DNA of 42,615 bases from an uncultured bacterium (GTDB lineage: Bacteria > Bacillota > Clostridia > TANB77 > CAG-508), in assembly GCA_905215615.1 (NCBI GenBank), contig CAJMQM010000001.1:1-42615 (forward strand). The letters are read 5' to 3'. Both the position numbers and the translations under genes were made by a program. Below are positions 25,773 to 34,555 of the stretch, piece by piece. The notes below the pieces were generated by a model. The model did no database searches, was not told the DNA's origin, and worked only from the letters and a program-made list of their open reading frames with translations. Each line of letters opens with the position of its first letter. Positions within the stretch are counted from its first letter, which is position 1.

Positions 25773-25851
25773 GGACATTTCTTTAAAGCAAATTAAACCA
25801 AAGAAACTATAGTTTCAACAAGTATTAATTTTCTTAGAAATGTTCTTTTTT
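25773..25851 (+). terminator. Branched hairpin with U-run between rpsB and tsf
   Basis: GGACATTTCT (25773-25782) pairs with AGAAATGTTC (25836-25845), followed directly by a T-run, and encloses the perfect palindrome GAAACTATAGTTTC (25803-25816). This looks like a partial terminator or attenuator lowering tsf expression relative to rpsB. An AAGGAGG just upstream (25768-25774) has no start codon after it. Confidence 0.6.
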
Positions 25852-25881
25852 AAATGAATAATATAATGGGAGGTTTTTATA

Positions 25882-26763
25882 ATGATTACTGCAAATCAGG
25901 TTAAAGAGTTAAGAGAAAAAACAGGTGCAGGTATGATGGACTGCAAAAAAGTTTTAACAGAAACAAATGGAGATGAAGAAAAAGCAATTGAGCTATTACG
26001 TGAAAGAGGAATAGCAAAAGCTGCTAAAAAGGCAGACAGAATTGCATCAGAGGGATTAGTTGCAGCATATGTATCAGACGACAAAAAGGTTGGAGCTGTT
26101 GTAGAAGTTAATGCTGAAACAGACTTTGTTGCAAAAAACGAAGAATTTAAACAATTTGTTGCAGATGTTGTAAAACAAGTTGCAGATAAAAATCCAGCAG
26201 ATGTAGAAGCATTATTAGCACAAACATCAATTGCTGAACCAGATAAAACAGTTCAAGAAGTATTAACAAACAAAATTGCTACAATAGGCGAGAATATGTC
26301 TATTAGAAGATTTGAAAGATTTGAAACAGAAGGTATGGTAGAAAGCTATATCCACGGAGAAGGAAAAATTGGTGTTTTATTAGACATTACAGGTGGAGAC
26401 GAAACTTTAGCAAAAGATGTTTGTATGCAAATAGCTGCTGCTAAACCAGAATTCTTAGATAGAGAATCTGTTCCAGCTGAAAGATTAGAAAAAGAAATGG
26501 AAATACTAAAAGCTCAAGCTATGAACGAAGGAAAACCAGAACAAATAGCTGAGAAAATAGTACAAGGAAGAATTGGAAAATTCTATTCAGAAATATGCTT
26601 AGTAGACCAAGAATTTGTTAAAGACCCAGACACAACAGTTGGAAAACTAGTTGCAGCAAAAGGAGCAAAACTAAACAGATTTGTTAGATTTGAAAAAGGC
26701 GAAGGATTAGCTAAAAAAGAAGAAAACTTTGCAGAAGAAGTTGCAAAACAAATAAATGGCTAA
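25882..26763 (+). CDS. tsf: Elongation factor Ts
   Basis: Guanine-nucleotide exchange factor that recharges EF-Tu. The N-terminal UBA-like domain MITANQVKELREKTGAGMMDCKKVL is followed by the exchange-site TDFVAKNEEF and the two core subdomains. 293 residues, normal. GGGAGG precedes the ATG. Second gene of the rpsB-tsf unit and followed by a terminator. Confidence 0.97.
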   Translation: MITANQVKELREKTGAGMMDCKKVLTETNGDEEKAIELLRERGIAKAAKKADRIASEGLVAAYVSDDKKVGAVVEVNAETDFVAKNEEFKQFVADVVKQVADKNPADVEALLAQTSIAEPDKTVQEVLTNKIATIGENMSIRRFERFETEGMVESYIHGEGKIGVLLDITGGDETLAKDVCMQIAAAKPEFLDRESVPAERLEKEMEILKAQAMNEGKPEQIAEKIVQGRIGKFYSEICLVDQEFVKDPDTTVGKLVAAKGAKLNRFVRFEKGEGLAKKEENFAEEVAKQING

Positions 26764-26821
26764 AAAATAAAAGAAAATTAGAGCAAACTATGTAAATTTA
26801 TTAATTTACATGTGAAGTGTA

Positions 26822-26866
26822 AGATAAATGTAGACACATAAAAAGTGTTTACATTTATCTTTTTTT
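26822..26866 (+). terminator. Intrinsic terminator after tsf
   Basis: Stem AGATAAATGTAGACAC / GTGTTTACATTTATCT with one mismatch and a seven-base loop, followed by TTTTTT. Confidence 0.88.
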
Positions 26867-26884
26867 ATTTTAAATAAAAAACTA

Positions 26885-26948
26885 TTGACAAAATATAAAA
26901 ATAAGCATATCATGAATATATGAACATGTAATCATACGTTCGTGATAT
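26885..26948 (+). promoter_or_regulatory. Promoter and ArsR/CadC-type operator for the metal operon
   Basis: TTGACA (26885-26890), 17 bases, TATCAT (26908-26913). Directly after the -10 lies an imperfect inverted repeat, ATATATGAACATG ... CATACGTTCGTGATAT, with GAAC at 26922-26925 and GTTC at 26938-26941. It is like the ATATGAACA-type operators of the SmtB/CadC/CzrA family. The regulator encoded at 27017 probably binds here and leaves on metal binding. Confidence 0.7.
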
Positions 26949-27016
26949 AAATTAAATTTTATTTTTATAAATTTCTGATAAAACTAAAAGAGTATAAAAA
27001 TTAAAAGGAGGATTTT

Positions 27017-27385
27017 ATGAACAACGAAGAAGAATATATATGCCAAGAAAATTGCCCACACATAGCTGAAATAAAAGAAGTAGAAGTTTCTAGTCTAGAT
27101 AGAGAAACATTTTTAACATTATCTGAAATATTTAAACTATTTGCAGATGAAACAAGGCTAAGAATAATTTGTGCTATTTTAAATACAGAACTTTGTGTAT
27201 GTGATTTATGCGAATTACTTAACTTAAACCAGTCTGCAGTGTCACATCAATTACAATTACTTAGGAATAGCAAGTTAGTAAAATATAGAAAAGAGGGTAA
27301 GCAAGTTTTTTATAGCCTAGAAGATGACCATATAGAAAGTATTATAAAAATTGCAATAGCACATATTACAGAGGAGGCGAAATAA
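27017..27385 (+). CDS. CadC/SmtB-type metal-sensing repressor of the ArsR family
   Basis: 122 residues. Winged helix with LFADETRLRIICAIL and the recognition helix NQSAVSHQLQLLRNSKLVKYRKEGKQVFYSL. It has both known metal sites of this family: the alpha-3N cysteines Cys9 and Cys13 (CQENC) with Cys60 and Cys62 (ELCVCDLC), as in CadC for Cd/Pb/Zn, and the alpha-5 site DDH...AHITE typical of Zn sensors. ATG is preceded by AAAGGAGG. Placed three bases before the metal ATPase, so it represses the exporter until metal is bound. Confidence 0.92.
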   Translation: MNNEEEYICQENCPHIAEIKEVEVSSLDRETFLTLSEIFKLFADETRLRIICAILNTELCVCDLCELLNLNQSAVSHQLQLLRNSKLVKYRKEGKQVFYSLEDDHIESIIKIAIAHITEEAK

Positions 27386-27388
27386 CTT

Positions 27389-29314
27389 ATGGAAGAAAAT
27401 AAGCATATAAATGAAGAACATAATCACAATAGCCAAGAAGAGCATGCACACGAACATGGCGGAGAAAATAATAGAAAAGAATTAGTGTTATATATATTAG
27501 CAATAATTGTGTTTGCAGTTTCCTTTTTGCCAGTCCTACCAGAAATAGCAAAAATTATTATGCAAATAATAGCTATTCTACTAGCTGGGTATGAACTTCT
27601 AATTTCAGGAATAAAAAATCTATTCCACCTTAATTTTGAGGAAGATACTTTAATGTCTATTGCAATTATTGCAGCATGTGCAATAGGCGAATTTGCAGAA
27701 GGATGTTTAGTTGTATTATTATTTAAATTAGGCGAATTTATAGAAAATAAAGCAATTAGCAAATCAAATGAAAATATAAATGACATAGTAAAAATAAAAG
27801 CTAAAAATGCAAATTTAATTATAGGAAAAGATGAAAATGCTACAGAGATAAAGTTAATAGATGTAGAAAAATTAAAAATTGGAGACAAAATATTAATAAA
27901 ACCTGGAGAAATGGTGCCAGTAGACTGTAAAATTATAAAAGGAAATTCTGAATTAGATACATCAAATATTACAGGAGAAAGTAGACCAGTTACTGTAGGG
28001 AAGTTAGAAACAATACTTTCTGGTACTTTAAATTTAACAGGCAGTTTAACTTGTGAAGTAACAAAAAGCTTTAAAGACTCTACAGCATCACAAATTGTAG
28101 ACCTAGTATATGAAGCTACAAATAATAAAGGAAAAACAGAGAAATTTATTACAAAATTCTCAAAAATATATACACCAACAGTTATAATAATAGCTTTATT
28201 GTTAGCTATAATTCCACCAATTTTTGGTTTAGATTTTGAAACTTGGCTAACAAGGGCATTAGTGTTTTTAGTTGCATCATGTCCATGTAGTATAGTTATA
28301 TCTATTCCTCTTGCATTTTTTGCATGTATTGGTGCAATTTCAAAAAGAGGTATGATTATAAAAGGTACAACACATATAGAAGATTTATCAAAAGCAAAAA
28401 TTATAGCATTTGATAAAACAGGAACTATTACAACAGGAAAAATGAGAATAGCAAGTGTGGTAAAGCTTTCAAATTATACAGAAAAAGAAATGCTATCATA
28501 CATGTATGCCTTAGAAACCAACTCTAATCACCCAATTGCAACAGCTATTTATAACAAAATAGAAACTGATAAAATAGAGCTTGAATCTGTAGAAGTGAAA
28601 GATTATAAAGAAATTGCAGGACACGGAATTTTTGCTAAAATAAATAACAAGGATGTATTGTTTGGAAACAAAAAGTTATTAAAAGATTATATTTTAAATA
28701 AAGAAAATGTAGAAAATAGGCTAAACAATTTACCAGATGGTGGAATATTTTTAGCAATAGATGGAGATATAGCAGGTTATATTACATTACAAGAAGAATT
28801 AAGAGAAGGAATAGGAGATTTAGTTCAAAAATTAAATAAAATAGGTATAAATAAAACAGTTATTTTAACAGGAGATAATGAGGAAAATGCAAACAAAATA
28901 AATAAGGCTATTAATGTTTCAAATATATATTCTGGTTTGTTACCTCAAGATAAATTATACAAAGTAGAAGAACTAAAAAAAGAAGGCAAAGTAATATTTG
29001 TTGGAGATGGAATAAACGACAGCCCAGTTTTAGCAGCCTCAGACTTTAGTATTGCAATGGGAGAAGGAACAGAAATTGCAGGAAATGCAGCAGATAGTAT
29101 ACTAATTTCTAATAATATAAACTCAATTGTAGATATAATAAAACTTGCTAGAAAAAGTATGAGAGTAGCAAAATTTAACATAACATTTTCATTACTTGTA
29201 AAACTAGTAGTATTAATTTTAGGTATATTAGGAATTGCACCAATTTGGTTAGCAGTATTTGCAGATGTAGGTGTTACACTAATTACAGTAATAAATAGTA
29301 TTAGAATAAACTAG
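27389..29314 (+). CDS. cadA: P1B-type heavy-metal ATPase (Cd/Zn/Pb export)
   Basis: Pumps soft divalent metals out of the cell at the cost of ATP. The CPC motif is at Cys298-Cys300 (SCPCS), actuator motif TGES, phosphorylated Asp342 in DKTGTITTGK, SNHPIA in the nucleotide domain, hinge GDGINDSP. Membrane segments pair at about 30-75, 85-125, 260-320 and 590-640. It has no HMA ferredoxin-like domain; instead residues 1-30 are a His-rich stretch (HINEEHNHNSQEEHAHEHGG) that may bind metal. 641 residues, in range for such short forms. Zn/Cd/Pb is inferred from the CPC class and the CadC-like neighbour. Confidence 0.93.
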   Translation: MEENKHINEEHNHNSQEEHAHEHGGENNRKELVLYILAIIVFAVSFLPVLPEIAKIIMQIIAILLAGYELLISGIKNLFHLNFEEDTLMSIAIIAACAIGEFAEGCLVVLLFKLGEFIENKAISKSNENINDIVKIKAKNANLIIGKDENATEIKLIDVEKLKIGDKILIKPGEMVPVDCKIIKGNSELDTSNITGESRPVTVGKLETILSGTLNLTGSLTCEVTKSFKDSTASQIVDLVYEATNNKGKTEKFITKFSKIYTPTVIIIALLLAIIPPIFGLDFETWLTRALVFLVASCPCSIVISIPLAFFACIGAISKRGMIIKGTTHIEDLSKAKIIAFDKTGTITTGKMRIASVVKLSNYTEKEMLSYMYALETNSNHPIATAIYNKIETDKIELESVEVKDYKEIAGHGIFAKINNKDVLFGNKKLLKDYILNKENVENRLNNLPDGGIFLAIDGDIAGYITLQEELREGIGDLVQKLNKIGINKTVILTGDNEENANKINKAINVSNIYSGLLPQDKLYKVEELKKEGKVIFVGDGINDSPVLAASDFSIAMGEGTEIAGNAADSILISNNINSIVDIIKLARKSMRVAKFNITFSLLVKLVVLILGILGIAPIWLAVFADVGVTLITVINSIRIN

Positions 29315-29315
29315 T

Positions 29316-29346
29316 AAAAGCACTTGTATTATCAAGTGCTTTTTTG
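29316..29346 (+). terminator. Intrinsic terminator after the metal operon
   Basis: Stem AAAAGCACTTG / CAAGTGCTTTT with a six-base loop and T-run. Confidence 0.88.
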
Positions 29347-29385
29347 ATATAATATAGCAAATAAAAAAATACAGAAAGGCAATTT

Positions 29386-31140
29386 ATGGAAGAGAATAAA
29401 AAGGAAACAATAACAAATAATGAAAACGAAAAAAACATAAAGCTTAATAAAATTAAATTTAATATTTTGGCAATTCTTGCAATTATAATATTCAGTATTG
29501 CATTAACACCTGTTACATTTCAAAACGATACCTATTATACAATAGCAATAGGAAAAGATATTGTAGAAACAGGAACAATAGATATGAAAGATCACTTTTC
29601 GTGGCATGAGGATTTACCATATACATACCCACATTGGCTATATGATGTTGGTACTTATTTGGTATATCAACTAGGCGAAAATGTTGGCATAGGAGGCTTT
29701 ACAGCTGTATATATACTAACAGTTTTATTATCAATAACATTAGGATTAATTATATATATGGCATGTGTAAAAATCAGTAAGCATAATATGGCTTCTTTCT
29801 TAATCACAATGGGAATAATGTATTTATTAAAGAATTTTATTGCTGCAAGAGCCCAGCTTGTTACATTTATTCTTTTTGCATTAACTGTATTATTTATAGA
29901 AGAGTTTTTAGAAACGAAGAAAAAACGATATGCAATAGGGTTAATAATTATTCCTATATTAATAGCTAATTTGCATGTGGCAGTATGGCCATTTTACTTT
30001 GTACTATATTTGCCATATATAGCACAATATATAATAGTAATAATTTCTAGGGCAAACTTATGGTATAAAATTAACAAAAAGTTAAAAGAAAAGAAACTAA
30101 ATAAATTAGAAAAAGCGAAAGTAAATAAAAAAGAAATAAAAAATTTAGATGCTAAAATAGAAACAACAAAGCAAAAATTAATAGAAATAGAAGAAACATA
30201 TGAAAAGTCAGAAAAAAATGCAGAGAGAAGAAGAAATAATCCGTATAAAATAATAATAGAAAAACAAGATGCAGTTAAATGGCTTATATTAATTATGGTA
30301 ATTTGTGCTTTTACAGGGCTATTAACACCAATAGGAGATACACCATACACATATTTAATAAAAACTATGGAAGGCAATACCATGGACAATATAAGCGAGC
30401 ATCAACCACTTACTTTAATTAATAATATTGGCATGATAATTTCCATAATTGTAGTTCTTGCATTGGTAACATTTACAGATACAAAAATTAGACTAAGTGA
30501 CTTCTTTATGTTAGGAGGACTTTTATACTTATCATTTATGTCTAGAAGACAGGTATCTATGTTTGATATCATAGGAGGAATTATATTTGCTAGAATTGTT
30601 GCAAGTTTCTTCGACAAATATGATGCAGGTGGAGAAGAAAAAATACTAGCATCTGCAAATACCATATATGGAAAATTAATTACAATACTAATAGTAGCAT
30701 TAATTAGTTTTAATATATTAAAGCCAAAACTAGATGACAAATTTATTGATGAAAGCACATACCCTGTACAAGCCTCAGACTATATTTTAGAAAATATAGA
30801 TTTATCAGAAATGAAAATTTATAATGAATATAATTATGGTAGTTATTTGTTATTTAGAGGAATACCAGTATTTATAGACTCAAGGGCAGACTTATATTCT
30901 CCACAATTTAATGGGGTAAAAAAAGAAGACGGAGAGTATGAAGGAAGAGATATTTTCTCAGATTATATAAACACATCCAATATTGGTGTATACTATGAAG
31001 ATAAATTTGAAAAATATGATATAACACATGTGCTAATTAGAAAGAACTCTAAATTAAATATGTTTGTATCAATAAATGATAAATATGTTGAACTATATAG
31101 TGACGACAATTTTGTATTTTACGAAAGATTAGAAGATTAA
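29386..31140 (+). CDS. Polytopic membrane protein, GT-C glycosyltransferase-like
   Basis: 584 residues. A cytoplasmic N-terminus is followed by a membrane span (about 26-45) and the extracytoplasmic block NDTYYTIAIGKDIVETG with acidic residues, as in the first loop of GT-C enzymes such as OST and ArnT. About ten membrane spans follow up to residue 450. Residues about 225-290 form a charged helical, coiled-coil-like cytoplasmic insertion. The C-terminal soluble part contains YNEYNYGSYLLFRGIPVFID and SRADLYSP, a motif frequent in uncharacterised bacterial membrane glycosyltransferases. Likely transfers a sugar from a lipid carrier (inference). AGAAAGGC lies before the ATG. It lies between two terminator-bounded units and may head the lspA operon. 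Confidence 0.65.
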   Translation: MEENKKETITNNENEKNIKLNKIKFNILAILAIIIFSIALTPVTFQNDTYYTIAIGKDIVETGTIDMKDHFSWHEDLPYTYPHWLYDVGTYLVYQLGENVGIGGFTAVYILTVLLSITLGLIIYMACVKISKHNMASFLITMGIMYLLKNFIAARAQLVTFILFALTVLFIEEFLETKKKRYAIGLIIIPILIANLHVAVWPFYFVLYLPYIAQYIIVIISRANLWYKINKKLKEKKLNKLEKAKVNKKEIKNLDAKIETTKQKLIEIEETYEKSEKNAERRRNNPYKIIIEKQDAVKWLILIMVICAFTGLLTPIGDTPYTYLIKTMEGNTMDNISEHQPLTLINNIGMIISIIVVLALVTFTDTKIRLSDFFMLGGLLYLSFMSRRQVSMFDIIGGIIFARIVASFFDKYDAGGEEKILASANTIYGKLITILIVALISFNILKPKLDDKFIDESTYPVQASDYILENIDLSEMKIYNEYNYGSYLLFRGIPVFIDSRADLYSPQFNGVKKEDGEYEGRDIFSDYINTSNIGVYYEDKFEKYDITHVLIRKNSKLNMFVSINDKYVELYSDDNFVFYERLED

Positions 31141-31232
31141 TAATTGTAACAAAAGTAATTGCACGAAATTAATATGCTAAAAATTAGTGTAAGAAATAAC
31201 CGAAAAGCTGAAAAAACATGAAATGAGGGAAT

Positions 31233-31778
31233 ATGAGTAAAAAGAATTTTACGAAATCCAAATTAACAATTATTTTTATAATTATAACAGTTTTAATAGA
31301 CCAAATTATAAAAGCAGTTGCAATAGCTGTAACAAGTAATGGTACAGTAGAAGTAATAAAAGGTGTATTAAACTTTACCTATCTAAAAAATACAGGAGCA
31401 CTACTTGGAGATGGTTCAGATGATAGTATGTTTTTACTAATTAATATTATTGTTATTCTCCTATTAATAAGATTTTTAGTAAATAACAAAGACAGAATAG
31501 AAATTAAAGCTAGTGTTGCTTTATCACTTATATTATCAGGGGGAATTAGCAACTTAATTGATAGAATTTTTAGAGGTGGAGTTGTAAATTTTATAGATAT
31601 ATCTCCATTAGTAAATTTTCCAAAATTTAATTTTGCGGATATATGTATTGTAGGTGGATGGATTTTATTTGCATTTTCTGCAGCCATACTTACAAGTGAG
31701 CAATTAAAAGAGAGAAGGGATAGACTTGCCAGAAGCAAAGAAATACAAGAAGATACAAGAAATAGAAAACAAAAATAA
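31233..31778 (+). CDS. lspA: Lipoprotein signal peptidase (signal peptidase II)
   Basis: Membrane aspartic protease that removes signal peptides from prolipoproteins after lipid attachment. Four membrane spans. Conserved blocks: DQIIKAV (N-terminal), NFTYLKNTGALLG, GGISNLIDRIFRGGVVNFIDI and NFADICIVGG, the last two carrying the catalytic Asp residues. 181 residues, with a charged cytoplasmic tail of about 25 residues whose DNA also encodes the start of the next gene. Preceded by GAGGGAAT. Confidence 0.95.
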   Translation: MSKKNFTKSKLTIIFIIITVLIDQIIKAVAIAVTSNGTVEVIKGVLNFTYLKNTGALLGDGSDDSMFLLINIIVILLLIRFLVNNKDRIEIKASVALSLILSGGISNLIDRIFRGGVVNFIDISPLVNFPKFNFADICIVGGWILFAFSAAILTSEQLKERRDRLARSKEIQEDTRNRKQK

Positions 31779-32685
31779 TTCAGTTAAGGAAATAGAAGTA
31801 ATAGAAGAAGGAATAAGACTTGATGCATATATAGCAAGTAGTGTAGAAAATTTGTCTAGGAGTATGGTGCAAAAGTTAATTAAATGTGGAAAAGTACTAG
31901 TAAATAATAAAGTAGAAAAGGAATCTTACAAGGTTCAATTAGGAGATAAAATACTAGTAGAAATTCCAGAGCCAGAAGAAAGTAGCTTAAAAAAACAAAA
32001 TATTCCATTAGATATTATTTACGAAGATAATGATATTTTAGTTGTAAATAAGCCTAAAGGTATGGTGGTTCATCCTGGAAATGGAAACCCAGACGGAACA
32101 TTAGCAAATGCCATATTAGCGCATTGTGAAGAAAGCCTTTCTGGAATAGGTGGAGAAATAAGACCAGGTATTGTACATAGAATAGATAAAGATACATCAG
32201 GTTTACTTGTTATTGCGAAAAACGATAAAGCACATATAAATTTATCTGAGCAAATAAAAAATAGAGAAGTAAAGAAAATATATGTAGCACTTGTAAAAGG
32301 AGTTATTCCAGAAAACGAAGCAACAATAAATATGCCAATAGGAAGAAGCACAAAAGATAGAAAGAAAATGGCTGTTGATAGAGAGGGAAAAGAAGCGGTA
32401 ACACATTTTAAAGTATTAAAAAGATATAACAAATACACTTTTATACAAGTAAAAATAGATACTGGTAGAACACACCAAATAAGGGTACATATGTCACATA
32501 TAGGTTACCCGGTAGTAGGAGATACGGTATATTCAAATGGGAAAAACGACTTTGGAGTAGAAGGACAAATGTTACACGCAAAAGAATTAGAATTTAAACA
32601 TCCTATTACAGGAGAAAATATGCATTTTGAGGCACCTTTGCCAGAGTATTTTGAGGAAGTATTAGAAAAACTAGAACAAGCTTAA
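31726..32685 (+). CDS. rluD: RluA-family pseudouridine synthase (RluD-like)
   Basis: Makes pseudouridine in 23S rRNA. N-terminal S4 RNA-binding domain (about residues 28-85), then the catalytic domain with Asp in GIVHRIDKDTSGLLVIAK, plus VNKPKGMVVHPG and TGRTHQIRVHM. 319 residues, normal. The start is TTG 31726, within lspA (53-base overlap); GAAGGGA stands seven bases upstream and no ATG or GTG lies in frame before the S4 domain. This lspA-rluD order is common in Bacillota. Confidence 0.93.
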   Translation: MPEAKKYKKIQEIENKNNSVKEIEVIEEGIRLDAYIASSVENLSRSMVQKLIKCGKVLVNNKVEKESYKVQLGDKILVEIPEPEESSLKKQNIPLDIIYEDNDILVVNKPKGMVVHPGNGNPDGTLANAILAHCEESLSGIGGEIRPGIVHRIDKDTSGLLVIAKNDKAHINLSEQIKNREVKKIYVALVKGVIPENEATINMPIGRSTKDRKKMAVDREGKEAVTHFKVLKRYNKYTFIQVKIDTGRTHQIRVHMSHIGYPVVGDTVYSNGKNDFGVEGQMLHAKELEFKHPITGENMHFEAPLPEYFEEVLEKLEQA

Positions 32686-32749
32686 AATAGATAAAAGTGT
32701 ATTATAAAGTAATTTTAAAATAATTAATAATTAAATAATGGAGGAAAAT

Positions 32750-33475
32750 TTGGAAGAAGAAAGATTACAAAAGTTTATAGCAAACCAAGGTATTTGCTCT
32801 AGGAGAAAAGCAGAAGAATATATTGCAGAAGGCAGAGTTAAAGTAAATGGAAAAGTTATAACAGAATTAGGAACTAAAATAAATCCAGAAAAAGATGTAA
32901 TAGAAGTAGATGGTAAGAAAATATCTAATATTACAGGTAAGAAAGTGTATATTTTACTAAATAAGCCAATAGGATATGTAACTACTACTAAAGACCAATT
33001 TAATAGAAATACGGTGCTGGATTTAGTAAAAGTAAAAGAAAAAGTTTTGCCTGTAGGAAGATTAGATATGTATACATCTGGTGCAATAATATTAAGTAAT
33101 GATGGAGACTTTATATATAAAGTAACACATCCAAAATATGAGGTGGAAAAAACATATAATGTTACTTTGAGGGGGCAAATTACAGAACAAGAAGTAGAAA
33201 TGCTAAAAGATGGCGTAGAAATAGAGGATTATGTTACAGGAAAAGCCAAAGTAAAAATACTTAGAATAGATAAAGAAAAAGACCTTTCACGAGTAGAAAT
33301 TGTTATACACGAGGGAAAAAATAGAGAAGTAAGAAAAATGTGTGAAGCGGTTGGAAGAAAAGTTTTAGCATTACATAGAACTAAAATAGGCAATATCTCT
33401 GTAAAAGACTTAAGATTAGGTACATGGAGGTATTTAAAACCACACGAAATAAAATCATTACTATTGGACATATAA
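32750..33475 (+). CDS. rluB: RsuA/RluB-family pseudouridine synthase
   Basis: Pseudouridine synthase for 23S rRNA (RluB type) or 16S rRNA (RsuA type). N-terminal S4 domain EERLQKFIANQGICSRRKAEEYI, catalytic Asp in VGRLDMYTSGAIILSNDG, then EGKNREVRKMCEAVG. 241 residues from TTG 32750, which has GGAGG five bases upstream; an ATG at 32738 in the same frame contains that GGAGG and has no ribosome binding site of its own. The conserved YVTTTKDQFNRNTVLDLV fits the RluB branch. Confidence 0.92.
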   Translation: MEEERLQKFIANQGICSRRKAEEYIAEGRVKVNGKVITELGTKINPEKDVIEVDGKKISNITGKKVYILLNKPIGYVTTTKDQFNRNTVLDLVKVKEKVLPVGRLDMYTSGAIILSNDGDFIYKVTHPKYEVEKTYNVTLRGQITEQEVEMLKDGVEIEDYVTGKAKVKILRIDKEKDLSRVEIVIHEGKNREVRKMCEAVGRKVLALHRTKIGNISVKDLRLGTWRYLKPHEIKSLLLDI

Positions 33476-33523
33476 TAAATAATGTGTTAAAATATAAAAA
33501 AATAAAACGTTAAGGAGGGCAAA

Positions 33524-34465
33524 ATGGTAGAAGATAATGAAATAAAAGCAACAATATCACCATTTGCAATAAGACCTGGAGAAATAAAAGTATTTGATGG
33601 AAAAGACGGTTATGTCTCAATGAATCAAATTATACACAAAATAAATGTAGGACATATAAATGACTTACATTTTAAAATAATGGAATTAGTAAATAAATTT
33701 GAGTTTATGACATCAAGACAGATATTTCAAATGTTGGAGTGGGAACATGCAGAAATTGAGTCACAAGATAAATTAAATAATAAGCTAGACCAATTAACAA
33801 AAGCTAAAATTTTAACTAGATATTATTTTGATTGTAAAGATGGAAAAGGTGTATACCGTATATATTCATTAGAAAAAATGGGGAAATATTTACTTAATTC
33901 TAGAGGAATAGATTGTAAATGGCAACCAACAGATAATACAAAACCTGTTGCAATGGTAAAGAAGAGATTAGCTGGAAATCAAATAATTATTGCATATTTA
34001 AGAAAAGTATCTGCTTTTGACTCTTATACTCCAAAACCATCGTTTACAGCAAAACAAAATGGTAAAACATTTAAAGCAACTGGAGGAAGTGTAAAATTAA
34101 CTAAAAACAATAAATCAATAGAATTTGTGTTTGAAGTTATTAGAAGGGAAGAAGACTGGGAGAAAAAACTTGTAGATAAAATGAAACTTTATAAAGATTT
34201 TTACGAAAATTTCCAAGTTGGAGATTCTGGTTATATGAGTTTGCCACAGTTAATTATAGTTTGCGAAGATGAGAGACATATGGCAGAAACTTTTAAAACT
34301 ATTGTAATAAATAAAGTAGAAATAGCAAATATAAAATTGTATTTTACAACAGATTTAAGGCAAAATGAGCAGACTTTAGCAAAAACATTAGTAGAATTTA
34401 AAGCAGATGAAATAACAGGTAAATATAGGATGCAAGATGTAGAAGTTAAATTATTGGGAATATAA
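33524..34465 (+). CDS. Replication-relaxation (Replic_Relax) family protein
   Basis: 313 residues. The N-terminal half (about 45-130) is a winged helix (HFKIMELVNKFEFMTSRQIFQMLEW ... LDQLTKAKILTRYYF). The second half has the pattern of the PD-(D/E)XK-like part of the Replic_Relax family: an FVFEVIRREEDWEKKLVDKMKLYKDF block, then a hydrophobic strand LPQLIIVCEDERHM. These proteins occur on plasmids and integrative elements beside VirD4/TraG-like ATPases, and their biochemical role is not settled. Here a TraG-like gene converges on it across a shared terminator. TAAGGAGGGC precedes the ATG. Base composition is like the host. Family call is from remembered patterns. Confidence 0.65.
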   Translation: MVEDNEIKATISPFAIRPGEIKVFDGKDGYVSMNQIIHKINVGHINDLHFKIMELVNKFEFMTSRQIFQMLEWEHAEIESQDKLNNKLDQLTKAKILTRYYFDCKDGKGVYRIYSLEKMGKYLLNSRGIDCKWQPTDNTKPVAMVKKRLAGNQIIIAYLRKVSAFDSYTPKPSFTAKQNGKTFKATGGSVKLTKNNKSIEFVFEVIRREEDWEKKLVDKMKLYKDFYENFQVGDSGYMSLPQLIIVCEDERHMAETFKTIVINKVEIANIKLYFTTDLRQNEQTLAKTLVEFKADEITGKYRMQDVEVKLLGI

Positions 34466-34491
34466 ATAATATTAATAAAGTTTAATACACT

Positions 34492-34534
34492 AAAAAAGAG
34501 AGAAAATCTAAAATATAGAATTTTCTCTCTTTTT
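34492..34534. terminator. Bidirectional terminator between convergent genes
   Basis: Stem AAAAAAGAGAGAAAAT / ATTTTCTCTCTTTTT with an eleven-base loop, with A-run and T-run on either side, serving both the gene ending at 34465 and the minus-strand gene ending at 34556. Confidence 0.88.
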
Positions 34535-34555
34535 GTGAAGAAACTAAAATATTAT

